Positions 1 through 8,182 of a stretch of 47,622 nucleotides of DNA are shown here, in pieces. The stretch is from the NCBI GenBank assembly GCA_031291445.1, contig JARLJA010000201.1:1-47622 (forward strand). The letters are read 5' to 3'. Origin of the DNA: Xanthobacteraceae bacterium. GTDB taxonomy: Bacteria > Pseudomonadota > Alphaproteobacteria > Rhizobiales > Xanthobacteraceae. Within the stretch, counting starts at the first letter, position 1. The number at the start of each line of letters is the position of its first letter. The notes below the pieces were generated by a model that saw only the letters and a list, made by a program, of their open reading frames with translations, had not been told where the DNA came from and ran no database searches. Position numbers and translations under genes: made by a program.

Positions 1-187
1 CACGACCACGCATCCTGCACCCCTGGCCCCACGTCCGCTTCGCCGTCACACACCCGAGGTGGGAGCCGTATGCCCGAATTGGGCCCGTACGGATCTGTGC
101 GGGGGGCGTCCAGTAATGGACGTCCCTACCGCGACCGCGCCTTCGGCGCGCCCCGGAATGACGAGGCATTGGAATTTGGCCTACCCC
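1..187. other. Non-coding left edge with short hairpin
   Basis: No gene is supported here. It lies downstream of the minus-strand dioxygenase. A 6-bp hairpin (CGCGCC-TTC-GGCGCG, 136-150) could mark the end of that transcript, but no T-run follows it on the minus strand. The stretch after it (CCCCGGAATGACGAG) resembles intergenic repeat sequence of this bacterial family. Confidence 0.4.
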
Positions 188-1126
188 TCACACCTGGTGG
201 ATGAACGCCTTCCTGCCGGTCGCGGGCGTCAGCACGAAATCCTGCTCGACCTCCCAGAACTCCGGCCCGTCGAAGCCCAGCTTCTTGGCTTCCGCGGCGT
301 CGGACGTCTTGCGGAAATCGCCGATCAGGCTCTTCTTCACGCCGAACACCGCGTCCTGCCTCAGGTACTGGCAGTGCGGCTCGAAGATGTGGGTGATGAC
401 CGGATCGTAGCCCTCGGCGGTGAGGATGACGTGGATGTGCGCGGCGCGGTTGATGCCGCGGCCGAGCGCGTTCAGCAACTCGCCGACCGGACCGTCGCCG
501 GGGATCGGGTAGTAGCGCGGTAGCGCCGAGCGGAACCAGTAGGCGCCGTCCCTGTCGGCGGCGAACACGCCGCGCATGTTCATGTCGGGTTGCACGTCCT
601 TCTGCTGGACGTCGTAGAAGCCGTCGTCGTTGGTCTGCCAGACGTCGAGACGGGCGCCCGGGATCGGCTTGCCGGCGGTGTCGGTGACGCGGCCGCGCAC
701 CACCAGCGGCTCGCCCTTGCCGTCGAGGCAGATGGTGTCGCCGTTCTTGCGGTTGGGCGGATTCATCACGTAGAACGGCCCGAGGATGGTGTTCTCGGTG
801 GCGCCCGAGGGCCGGCGGCTGTTGATGGCGTCGACCAGCATCGAGACCCCGAGCACGTCGGAGAGCAGGATGAACTCCTGCCGCCACTGGGTGCACATGT
901 GCCCGGTCCGGGTGAGGAACTCGATGCCGGCGAGCCACTCCTCGTGGGTCGGCTCGACCTCCTTGACGAAGGCGTGCAGATGCCGCGTCATCGCCTCTAC
1001 CACCTCGGCGATGCGAGGATTGGCCTTGGCGTGATCGATCCGCGCGTTGACGACCTCTGCCGAATTCTCTTCCGAGAAATAGGCGATGTCGTCGGTATCG
1101 GCGCTTGCTGGTTCCGGGTTCGGCAT
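188..1126 (-). CDS. Hydroxyquinol 1,2-dioxygenase (intradiol)
   Basis: A 312-residue intradiol ring-cleavage dioxygenase, predicted cytoplasmic, opening hydroxyquinol (1,2,4-trihydroxybenzene) to maleylacetate. The N-terminal helical dimerisation region (about 1-105) precedes the catalytic beta domain. The Fe(III) ligands can be placed at Tyr171 (GFYDVQ), Tyr206 (YYPIPGDGPVG), His230 and His232 (AAHIHV). The hydroxyquinol subtype, rather than catechol, is supported by the adjacent maleylacetate reductase gene 46 bp upstream in the same operon. The ATG has a GGAGG ribosome site 5 nt upstream. A catechol or chlorocatechol substrate cannot be excluded from sequence alone. The hydroxylase that would make hydroxyquinol is not in the window. 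Confidence 0.9.
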   Translation of the reverse strand: MPNPEPASADTDDIAYFSEENSAEVVNARIDHAKANPRIAEVVEAMTRHLHAFVKEVEPTHEEWLAGIEFLTRTGHMCTQWRQEFILLSDVLGVSMLVDAINSRRPSGATENTILGPFYVMNPPNRKNGDTICLDGKGEPLVVRGRVTDTAGKPIPGARLDVWQTNDDGFYDVQQKDVQPDMNMRGVFAADRDGAYWFRSALPRYYPIPGDGPVGELLNALGRGINRAAHIHVILTAEGYDPVITHIFEPHCQYLRQDAVFGVKKSLIGDFRKTSDAAEAKKLGFDGPEFWEVEQDFVLTPATGRKAFIHQV

Positions 1127-1172
1127 CTCGTCCTCCGCTCTGTCTTCCGTGTTCTTGTGGATCGCGTGATTC

Positions 1173-2234
1173 TCAGGGCCGGGGCGGGTCGCCGCGCCAG
1201 GCCGCGGCGATCAGGTCGCGGATCGCCGCCGCCTCCAGCGGGCGCGGATTCCAGTACGGGTTGCGCATCGCGGCCTCGGCGGCCCGCGTGATGCCGTCCT
1301 CCGGCATGCCGATGTCGCGCAGCCCGCGCTTGGCGCCGACCCGGCCGGCGAGATCGTAGAGCCCGCGGGCGGCGTCGTCGACCCGCAGGGCGCGCGCCAC
1401 GCGGGCCATCGCCTCCGGCGCCGCCGCCGCATTGTAGGCGACGGCATGGGGCAGGATGATGGTGTGGGTTTCGGCATGTGGGAGGTCGAACATGCCGCCC
1501 AGCGTGTGGCACAGCTTGTGGTGCAGCGCCATGCCGACCGCGCCGAGACAGACCCCGCCTAGCCAGGCGCCGTAGAGCGCGCGCTCGCGCGCGGCGCGGT
1601 CGGCCGGCGCCGCGACGATCCGCGGCAGGGCCTCCGCCAGCGCGCCGATGCCGTCCTCGGCCATCATCGACACGATCGGGTTGCGGGTTTCGGCATAGAG
1701 CGCCTCCACCGCGTGGGCGATGGCGTTGATGCCGGACACCGCCGACAGCCCGACCGGCAGCCCGAGCGTGAGGTCGACGTCGTAGATCACGGTCTCGGGC
1801 AGGATGGCGGCGTCGCGCTGCGTCGTCTTGGCGCCGTCGCTGGTCTCGCCGAGGATCGGCGTCATCTCCGAGCCGGCATAGGTGGTCGGGATGCAGACCT
1901 GATCGACCCCGGTGCGCAGCGCCAGCGCCTTGCCGAGGCCGGTGGTCGAGCCGCCGCCGATCGCGACCACGCATTGCGCGCCGGCCGCGGTCAGGCGCGC
2001 CAGCGCGGCCGCGGTGACGTGGGTCGGCGTGTGCATGGTGGCGCCGGAAAACACGCCGGCGGCAAGCGGGCCGAGCAGCGCGGCGATCCGCTCGCCGTCG
2101 GCCTGCTGGTTGGGCGTCGTCAGCACCAGCGCGCGGCTGGCGCCGAGCCGTCCGACCTCGGCGCGGACCTGTTCGACGGCGCCGGCGCCGAACACCACGC
2201 GCATCGGCAGGGCGTCATAGACGAAGGGCTGCAT
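1173..2234 (-). CDS. Maleylacetate reductase (iron-type alcohol dehydrogenase fold)
   Basis: A 353-residue protein of the iron-containing alcohol dehydrogenase superfamily, maleylacetate reductase branch: NAD(P)H-dependent reduction of maleylacetate to 3-oxoadipate, the step after hydroxyquinol cleavage. Visible marks are the nucleotide-binding GGGSTTGLGKA, the PTTYAGSEMTPI segment, and the HKLCHTLGG...LPHAETH region typical of this branch. The start at MQPFVYDALPMRVVFG is chosen because GAGGAA lies 8 nt upstream; an upstream in-frame start would add 15 unlikely residues. It sits between the Dabb gene (57 bp gap) and the dioxygenase (46 bp gap), so co-transcription is likely. Confidence 0.9.
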   Translation of the reverse strand: MQPFVYDALPMRVVFGAGAVEQVRAEVGRLGASRALVLTTPNQQADGERIAALLGPLAAGVFSGATMHTPTHVTAAALARLTAAGAQCVVAIGGGSTTGLGKALALRTGVDQVCIPTTYAGSEMTPILGETSDGAKTTQRDAAILPETVIYDVDLTLGLPVGLSAVSGINAIAHAVEALYAETRNPIVSMMAEDGIGALAEALPRIVAAPADRAARERALYGAWLGGVCLGAVGMALHHKLCHTLGGMFDLPHAETHTIILPHAVAYNAAAAPEAMARVARALRVDDAARGLYDLAGRVGAKRGLRDIGMPEDGITRAAEAAMRNPYWNPRPLEAAAIRDLIAAAWRGDPPRP

Positions 2235-2291
2235 GGCTTCAGTTCCTCTCGCGGACGGGGCGACGTCGCGAACCCGCACCGGGGCGCCGGC

Positions 2292-2603
2292 TCACGGCAC
2301 CGGGTAGTCGACCTGGTGGCGGGTGACGCGAAGGTCGCCGAGTTCCGCGCGCACGCGCAGGTGCTCCGGATGGTCGGCGTAGGACTTGAGGTCCTCCAGC
2401 CGGGAGAACTCGGTCACCAGCACCACGTCGCAGGCATAGTCGACCTCGCTGATGTCGAGACCGATCTCCATGTGGGTCATGCCCTCGATCCGGCCGCGCA
2501 GGCTCTCGAACGCGGCCTTGACCTTGAGCCGCGCCGCCTGCCGCTGCTCCGGCGTGTCGCCGCGCACGCGCCACATCACGATATGTCTGACAGGTCCATG
2601 CAT
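2292..2603 (-). CDS. Dabb (stress-responsive A/B barrel) domain protein
   Basis: A 103-residue protein starting MHGPVRHIVMWRVRG and holding one Dabb domain: the HIVMWRV beta strand, a long helix (PEQRQAARLKVKAAFESL), then DVVLVTEFSRLEDLKSYADHPEH, the usual pattern of this ferredoxin-like fold. Members are small dimeric enzymes or binding proteins. As first gene of the hydroxyquinol operon it may act on an aromatic intermediate, but this is inference from position. An in-frame extension upstream would run back across the LysR promoter and start, so the short start is preferred, although its ribosome site is weak. Confidence 0.8.
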   Translation of the reverse strand: MHGPVRHIVMWRVRGDTPEQRQAARLKVKAAFESLRGRIEGMTHMEIGLDISEVDYACDVVLVTEFSRLEDLKSYADHPEHLRVRAELGDLRVTRHQVDYPVP

Positions 2604-2705
2604 GGTGGAGTCCGACTTGAAGTCACGCCTCTGCTCCGAGTATTGGCTTGCGAAAAAAGAAATAAAGCGCCACTCTTGCAATAGTCTTTTGTTCATTGCG
2701 GAAAA
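2604..2705. promoter_or_regulatory. Divergent LysR-type control region
   Basis: The 102 bp between the LysR gene and the operon it faces are AT-richer than the flanks (for example GCGAAAAAAGAAATAAAGCG). This is where a LysR protein would bind and where both promoters must lie. No single T-N11-A box stands out enough to be named. Confidence 0.5.
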
Positions 2706-3617
2706 ATGGACCGACTCACTCAAATCGAGGTTTTCGCCAGGACCGCCGAACTGCTGAGCCTGTCGCGCGCCGCCGAGAGCCTCGGCATGTCGGTCGCCGC
2801 CGCCAGCCGGCACCTCGCCGGGCTCGAGGAACGGCTGGGAGCGCGGCTGATCGAGCGCAACACGCGGCGGCTGTGGCTCACCGAAGCGGGCACCGAATTC
2901 CTCCAGCGCAGCCGCCAGCTGCTCGACGACCTCAGCGAGGCCGAGGACGCGGTCGCCGAACGCGTGGTGGCGCCGCAGGGCCTGCTGCGGGTCACCAGCT
3001 CGCTGTCCTTCGCGATGCTGCGGATCGCGCCGATCTTGCCGGAATTCCTCAGCCTGTATCCCAGGCTCAGCGTGCAGATCGCGGTCAGCAACCGCTATTT
3101 CGACTTCATCGAGTCCGGCATCGACCTCGCGATCCGGACCCGCGAATTCGAGCCCGACTCGAGCATCGTGGTACGCAAGCTCGGCTCGACGCCGCGGCTG
3201 CTCGCGGCGTCGCCGGCCTATCTGGCGCGACGCGGCACGCCGCTACAGCCGGGCGACCTCGCCGGCCACGACATGCTGGTCTACAACCTCGCCAACGATC
3301 CCTTCACGCTCAACCTGCGCCGCGGCGACGCCAGCGAGCGGATCCGGATCACCAGCGTGCTCGACAGCAACGACGGCCAGGTCATTCGCCAGGCGGCGCT
3401 TGCGGACATGGGCATCCTGATCCAGCCGCTCTATATCATCTACCGGGATATCGAGGAGGGCCGGCTGGTCGCGCTGCTGCGCGACTGGGAGCTGCCGATC
3501 CTCAACATGAACATCGCCTACCAGAACCGCGCCCGGCCGCCGGCCAAGATCAAGGCCTTCGCCGACTTCCTGATCGGCAAGGTGCGCGCCGACGCCATGA
3601 GCGGCATCAGGTATTGA
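2706..3617 (+). CDS. LysR-family transcriptional regulator
   Basis: A 303-residue LysR regulator with the N-terminal winged helix-turn-helix (about 1-60, ending SLSRAAESLGMSVAAASRHLAGLEE across the HTH) and a type-2 periplasmic-binding-like effector domain (about 90-295). It is divergent from the hydroxyquinol operon with only 102 bp between, the standard arrangement for a LysR activator of an aromatic catabolic operon whose inducer is a pathway intermediate. The domain run VTSSLSFAMLRIAPILPEF is typical of the PA0477/DmlR-like group. The inducer cannot be read from sequence. Confidence 0.9.
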   Translation: MDRLTQIEVFARTAELLSLSRAAESLGMSVAAASRHLAGLEERLGARLIERNTRRLWLTEAGTEFLQRSRQLLDDLSEAEDAVAERVVAPQGLLRVTSSLSFAMLRIAPILPEFLSLYPRLSVQIAVSNRYFDFIESGIDLAIRTREFEPDSSIVVRKLGSTPRLLAASPAYLARRGTPLQPGDLAGHDMLVYNLANDPFTLNLRRGDASERIRITSVLDSNDGQVIRQAALADMGILIQPLYIIYRDIEEGRLVALLRDWELPILNMNIAYQNRARPPAKIKAFADFLIGKVRADAMSGIRY

Positions 3618-3643
3618 TTTGCGGTGGCAGCCTTCCTGTCGTC

Positions 3644-3735
3644 ATGGCCGAGCTTGACCAAGCTTGACCCGGCCATCCACTCTTTGCTTCGCGGCCGCTG
3701 CCCGCGCATGACGGGTCAAATGACGAACGGGTCAA
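3644..3735. repeat. Dispersed intergenic repeat, copy A
   Basis: This non-coding stretch contains short direct repeats (AGCTTGACC twice; GGGTCAAATG twice) and the block CCATCCACTCTTTGCTTCGC. A related block (ATCCACTCTTCACTTCGC) recurs at about 47452-47469, in another hairpin-rich intergenic stretch. It looks like a member of the dispersed palindromic families common in Bradyrhizobium-like genomes. Confidence 0.5.
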
Positions 3736-3810
3736 ATGGCGAACGCCTGAAGCGATTGGCCGGATCTTGTGTCGGACTGTCAGGATGTCGGATCCCAGCC
3801 GGGACCCCCC

Positions 3811-3918
3811 CTATCCCTTGAGGTCGCGGGTGCGGTGATCGGCCCACAGCAACACGACTCCGAACAGGACGAACATCGCGACGACGGCGACGGATACGAT
3901 CAGGCTGTCGGTGGGCAT
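3811..3918 (-). CDS. Small single-span membrane protein (35 aa)
   Basis: A 35-residue ORF: short polar N-terminus (MPTDSL), one hydrophobic helix (about residues 6-25), then a basic and acidic tail (ADHRTRDLKG). Coding is supported by a GGGGAG ribosome site 9 nt before the ATG and by a perfect FixK/FNR box centred 69.5 bp upstream of the start, which would put transcription start about 28 nt before the ATG. Small single-span proteins under FixK control are often oxidase or respiratory accessory subunits, but no family is recognised and the role here is unknown. Confidence 0.7.
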   Translation of the reverse strand: MPTDSLIVSVAVVAMFVLFGVVLLWADHRTRDLKG

Positions 3919-3980
3919 TTCCTCGAACTCCCCTGGATTCTGATTGAAACCAGGATAGCCGGCTGCAAATGCCTCGCGAT

Positions 3981-3994
3981 TTGATCCCGATCAA
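3981..3994 (-). promoter_or_regulatory. FixK/FNR-type box TTGAT-N4-ATCAA
   Basis: A perfect palindromic FNR/FixK box, TTGATCCCGATCAA, centred 69.5 bp upstream of the 35-residue membrane protein. If it sits at the usual -41.5, transcription begins near 3946. Confidence 0.75.
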
Positions 3995-4024
3995 ATTCCG
4001 CTCGCGGCGCGAAGCCGCCGGGCG

Positions 4025-5101
4025 TCAGCGCCGCAGCGCGGTGGCGCCGAACGCCGCGACCAGCGGTTGCTCCAGCTGGCCGGTCATGTCGCTGAGCGTG
4101 CCGAAGGCGTCGACCCGGGTCATCGCCGGGGCCGAGGGGCGCTCTCCGATCAGGGTCGAGAAGATGTCGGCGATGGTGATGATGCGGGTGAGGTCGCCGA
4201 TGGCGCCGCCCTTCAGCCTGTCGGGATAGCCGCTGCCGTCGAGCAGTTCGTGATGGTCGCGCACCGCGTCGCGGACGTCGACCGGCAGGCCGTCGAGATA
4301 CTTGACCGATTCGTAGCCCAGCGTCGGATGGCGCTCGACGATGGCGCGCTCGTCGGCGGTGAGTTCGCCGGGCTTGTCGAGGATCTCGACCTCGATCGCC
4401 GCCTTGCCGATGTCGTGCAGCGTCGCGGCGAGGCCGATATTGATGAGGTCGGTGCCGGCGATGTTGATGCTCATGCCGAAATCGACCGCGACGCCGGCCA
4501 CCAGCAGGCAATGCTGGAACGTGCCCTCGTGGTGGCGGCGGACGTCGTCGATCCATCCGGACAGCCCGATGGCGGCGACGCTGCCGATGATCTGGTGGGT
4601 GGCCTCCTGGGTGCGCTTGAGATCGACGGTGCGGCCCTGGGCGATGTCGGAAAAGATCGCCTCCAGTGCCCGGCCGCATTCGCCGACCACCGCGGCGCGC
4701 GGCTTCGGGGTCTTGCCCTCGAGCGGCAGCCGCGCCCGCAGCACCTTGCCGGAAAACGGCGTGAACACCACGTCGGTGGCGCCGAGCGAATAGGCCTGCA
4801 CCACCAGCGCGCGCTCGTTGCCGTCGATGGTGAAGATCCGCGTCGCGGCGCGCGGCGCGCGCCCCAGCACCTGGCGCAGCGCGACGATGGTGTCGAGGTC
4901 GCGCAGGCTCGCGGCGACGATCACCATGTCGGCGTCGATCGCGCCGCGCACCTCGTCGAGCACCAACAGGTCGGCCGAAACGTGGGGCTCCAGCATGGTC
5001 TTGATGCGCGCGCCACGGCTGTGGTGATCGGCCAGCACCACGATGCGTGGCGCGGAGGTCTGCGGGATGATGGCGGGGGATTTGCGGGCGGGGGTGGACA
5101 C
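4025..5101 (-). CDS. HD-GYP domain cyclic-di-GMP phosphodiesterase
   Basis: A 358-residue protein with a receiver-like N-terminal domain (about 18-125) and a C-terminal HD-GYP domain (about 170-320). HD-GYP motifs are present: His197, His229-Asp230 with Lys233 (HDIGK), His258 (ERHP), HHE 283-285, GYP 291-293 (DGSGYP) and Asp312. This predicts a metal-dependent hydrolase of cyclic di-GMP. The receiver-like domain has VIVAAS where the phospho-acceptor Asp is expected, so it may not be phosphorylated. The start is taken as the GTG at 5101, with GGAG 7 nt upstream; longer in-frame starts give unlikely sequence. It is divergent from a chemoreceptor ending in a PilZ domain. Confidence 0.9.
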   Translation of the reverse strand: MSTPARKSPAIIPQTSAPRIVVLADHHSRGARIKTMLEPHVSADLLVLDEVRGAIDADMVIVAASLRDLDTIVALRQVLGRAPRAATRIFTIDGNERALVVQAYSLGATDVVFTPFSGKVLRARLPLEGKTPKPRAAVVGECGRALEAIFSDIAQGRTVDLKRTQEATHQIIGSVAAIGLSGWIDDVRRHHEGTFQHCLLVAGVAVDFGMSINIAGTDLINIGLAATLHDIGKAAIEVEILDKPGELTADERAIVERHPTLGYESVKYLDGLPVDVRDAVRDHHELLDGSGYPDRLKGGAIGDLTRIITIADIFSTLIGERPSAPAMTRVDAFGTLSDMTGQLEQPLVAAFGATALRR

Positions 5102-5370
5102 GCATGAACTCCGACGCGGAGAGGAAGGGGATCCGGATACGTTAGCGAAGAGGTCTTGCCATTCCGTATGTCCGGGCGACTCACACTGTGCGCGGCGCGG
5201 TAAGCCTTCCTTAGGCGTCTTGACCGGATGCCATTGATGCGAATGATTGGCATCGGCAGGTGGCGGCCGCGCCATTCTGTATCCCGATGGCGGACGGTTA
5301 ACCTTCCGTAAGCACAAGCGGCTCCATGTTACCGCCATTGCGATTTGGCGGTACGATTTGGAGTGTTGGA

Positions 5371-7362
5371 ATGCCCCGCTTGCGGTTCTTGCGGTTTTCG
5401 GTGAGCAGGCGAATCTACCTGATCATTGGATTGAGTTTTCTTGGATTGATCGGACTGGCTGCGCTGCAGGCCAACACGCTGGCGACCTCGCTGAAGGCGC
5501 AGCGTCAGGGCGAACTGAGCCATCTCGCCGAACTGGCGGTCGGCATCGCCCAGGAGGAGTACGACGCCGCCCGGCGCGGCAACGGCTCCGAGGAGGCCGC
5601 CAGGGCTCAGGCGGCGGCGCGCATCGGCAGGCTGCGCTACGGCAACGGCGACTATTTCTTCATCAATGACTATGCGCCGCGGATGATCATGCATCCGACC
5701 AAGCCCGAGCTGAACGGCAAGGACGTCGGCGACATCAAGGATCCGGGCGGCAAGCCGCTGTTCGTCACGTTCGTCGACCTGGTGAAAAGCAAGGGCGCCG
5801 GCTTCGTCGAGTACCAGTGGCCCAAGCCCGGCAAGGATGCGCCGCAGCCGAAGCTGTCCTATGTCACCGGCTTCAAGCCGTGGGGCTGGGTGATCGGTAC
5901 CGGCGTCTATATCGACGACCTCGACGCCCAGCTGTGGGACAGCATCAGGACGGTCGCGCTGATCGGCGTGCTGGTGATCCTCGCGCTCGGCGTGGTGACG
6001 CTGCTGATCGCCCGCCGGATCTCGGCGGCGCTGGTGGCGATGAGTTCGGTGCTGACCAGGCTCGGCGAGGGCGATTTCGACGCCGCGCTGCCCGGACTCG
6101 ATCGCGGCGACGAGCTCGGCGACATGGCGCGTTCGATCGATCAGTTCCGGGTCAAGGCGGCGGAAAAGGCCGCCGCCGAGGCCGCGATCGAGGAGCAGCG
6201 CCGGCAGGCGACCGAGGCCATCAAGCGCAAGGCGCTGCAGGACATGGCCGACACCGTCGAGCGCGAGACCATGGCGGCGGTGCGCACCGTCTCGGCCGAG
6301 ACCGGGCGGATGACCGCGAACGCCACCCGCATGACCGGCATCGCGGTGCAACTCGGCGAAAACTCCGCGAGCGTCGCCGCGGCGGCCGAAGAGGCGCTGA
6401 CCAACGCCCAGACGGTGGCCGCGGCGTCCTCGCAGCTCAGCGCCTCGATCGCCGAGATCGCCGCGCAGGTGACCTCGTCGCGGACCATGACCGCGGATGC
6501 GGTGACCGCGTCCGGTGAGGCCCAGGCCACCATCGAGAAACTGTCGGAGGCCGCGACCAGGGTCGGCACCGTGACCAACCTGATCAACGAGATCGCGAGC
6601 CAGACCAACCTCTTGGCACTCAACGCCACCATCGAGGCGGCGCGCGCGGGCGAAGCCGGCCGCGGCTTCGCGGTGGTCGCCGCCGAGGTCAAGTCGCTGG
6701 CGCAGCAGACCGGCCACGCCACCAGCGAGATCGCCCAGCAGATCGCGGAGATCCAGGAGGCGACGCGCCGCTCGGTGGACTCCATCACCGCCATCGGCGA
6801 CGTCATCCGCAGCGTCGATCAGGTGTCCTCGGCGATCGCCGCGGCGATCGAGGAGCAGAACGCGGTGACGCGCGAGATCGCCCGCACCGTCGACGAGACC
6901 TCCAGCGCGGCGCGCGAGGTGGCGCGGCAGATCGCCGACGTTTCGCAGGAGGCGATCGAGACCGGCCGCCGCGCCACCGAGATCCAGCATGGCTCCGCCG
7001 GCATCACCGGCAAGGTCGACGACCTGCATGAGGTGCTGGTCCGCGTGATCCGGACCTCGACTGCCGACGTCGACCGGCGCGAGGGCGCGCGGATCGCGAT
7101 CGACCGCCCTGGAACGGTCACCGTCCAAGGCCGCGACCACGCCGTCCGCGTCGGCGATATCTCGCCCGGCGGCGCGGTGGTGTCCGGCATGCCCGACGTC
7201 GCGGTGGGCACCGCGGTGATGCTGCGCGTCTCCGGCATCGCACCCGGATTGTCCGGCAGCGTGCTGCGCAACTCCGGGGCCGAGACCGTCATCCGTCTCG
7301 CACTCGACGACCGGGCGCGCGCGGCGGTGGCGGCCCTGACGGGGGCGCGCGAGGCCGCGTAG
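5371..7362 (+). CDS. Methyl-accepting chemotaxis protein, Cache sensor and C-terminal PilZ
   Basis: A 663-residue chemoreceptor. The N-terminal membrane helix (about 12-33) leads into a periplasmic single Cache domain (about 35-190; [20 protein letters not shown] and [14 protein letters not shown] are the family's signature stretches), a second membrane helix, HAMP, and the cytoplasmic signalling hairpin with its tip at [21 protein letters not shown] PilZ domain follows (about 570-663): [10 protein letters not shown] supplies the R-x3-R motif and DISPGGA the second motif, predicting cyclic-di-GMP binding. The start is the ATG at 5371 with GGAG 7 nt upstream. Next to an HD-GYP phosphodiesterase, it suggests chemotaxis tuned by cyclic di-GMP. 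Confidence 0.92.
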   Translation: MPRLRFLRFSVSRRIYLIIGLSFLGLIGLAALQANTLATSLKAQRQGELSHLAELAVGIAQEEYDAARRGNGSEEAARAQAAARIGRLRYGNGDYFFINDYAPRMIMHPTKPELNGKDVGDIKDPGGKPLFVTFVDLVKSKGAGFVEYQWPKPGKDAPQPKLSYVTGFKPWGWVIGTGVYIDDLDAQLWDSIRTVALIGVLVILALGVVTLLIARRISAALVAMSSVLTRLGEGDFDAALPGLDRGDELGDMARSIDQFRVKAAEKAAAEAAIEEQRRQATEAIKRKALQDMADTVERETMAAVRTVSAETGRMTANATRMTGIAVQLGENSASVAAAAEEALTNAQTVAAASSQLSASIAEIAAQVTSSRTMTADAVTASGEAQATIEKLSEAATRVGTVTNLINEIASQTNLLALNATIEAARAGEAGRGFAVVAAEVKSLAQQTGHATSEIAQQIAEIQEATRRSVDSITAIGDVIRSVDQVSSAIAAAIEEQNAVTREIARTVDETSSAAREVARQIADVSQEAIETGRRATEIQHGSAGITGKVDDLHEVLVRVIRTSTADVDRREGARIAIDRPGTVTVQGRDHAVRVGDISPGGAVVSGMPDVAVGTAVMLRVSGIAPGLSGSVLRNSGAETVIRLALDDRARAAVAALTGAREAA

Positions 7363-7533
7363 GCGGCTGCCATTTTTCTCCCTTCTCTATCTGCATCCGA
7401 TGTCGCGTCCCCGCCGCGTCAATAGGGGACGCTGCAACGCGCGCCTGCACGATTGCGTGAACAGGCGACAACGACGCTCATGCTATCGTTGTAGAAGGCT
7501 CCGCTTGCAAGGAAGCCGAAGGGAGGAGACGTC

Positions 7534-8070
7534 ATGTCTGGTTCACTTGATACGCCTGGTTCACTTGACACGCCTGGTTCAATCGGCCGTCGCCACAGCC
7601 GTCGCCGCGTTGCATCCATCGCTGGCTTCGCCGCCGCCGCGCTGGTGTCGGCGCTGCCGTTCGTCCCGGCGCGCGCGGCCGAGCTCAATCCCGCCGCCAT
7701 CACCATCAAGCTGCCGGACCAGATTCCCTGGGGGCCGGTGAACGCGCTCGGCGGCCAGCAGGCGGTGCTGGCGGGCGATCCGTCGAAGGAAGGCTTCTAT
7801 GCCGTGATGGTGAAATGGACCAAGGGCAACCATTTCAGCCGGCCGCATTTCCATCCCCATGACCGTTTCGTCACCGTGCTGTCGGGCACCTGGTGGGTCG
7901 GCACCGGCAACCATTTCGATCCCGATCACGACAGCGTGGCGGTGCCCGCCGGCAGCTTCGTGGTGCACACCGGCAAGGAAGTGCACTGGGATGGCGGCAA
8001 GGACGAGGACGTCGTGCTGCTCATCGTCGGCCAGGGCCCGGAGACGCCGACCAGCGTCGAGATGAAATAG
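7534..8070 (+). CDS. Secreted cupin-domain protein
   Basis: A 178-residue protein with a long N-terminus, an Arg-rich export signal (GRRHSRRRVASIAGFAAA, possibly Tat type), a cleavage region near ARAAELN, and one cupin barrel (about 60-170). HFHPHDRFVTVLSGTWWVG and GKEVHWDGG carry the likely metal-binding histidines. It is predicted periplasmic; the reaction is unknown. A strong GGAGG ribosome site precedes the ATG. The first 14 codons are built from tandem copies of an 18-bp unit encoding GSLDTP, which is odd ahead of a signal peptide; the functional protein may begin later. Confidence 0.75.
   Translation: MSGSLDTPGSLDTPGSIGRRHSRRRVASIAGFAAAALVSALPFVPARAAELNPAAITIKLPDQIPWGPVNALGGQQAVLAGDPSKEGFYAVMVKWTKGNHFSRPHFHPHDRFVTVLSGTWWVGTGNHFDPDHDSVAVPAGSFVVHTGKEVHWDGGKDEDVVLLIVGQGPETPTSVEMK
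7538..7581 (+). repeat. Tandem 18-bp repeat in cupin start region
   Basis: Two full units (7538-7555 and 7556-7573, CTGGTTCACTTGAYACGC, one difference) and a partial third (7574-7581) lie at the 5' end of the cupin gene. Copy number could vary by slippage. Confidence 0.85.
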
Positions 8071-8182
8071 CTTCGGCGTCGCGGCGCCGCGCGCGGGCTC
8101 CCGCGGCGGCGCCACGGGCGTAACAAACCGGCCCGCGGCTGCGAAGGATACTGCAGCGACCGTCCGCACGGAGGGGCGAGCC

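Noticed and set aside
5102-5370. Additional gene between the HD-GYP and chemoreceptor genes
   Set aside because: No frame has a convincing start, ribosome site or protein-like sequence; it is treated as a divergent promoter region.
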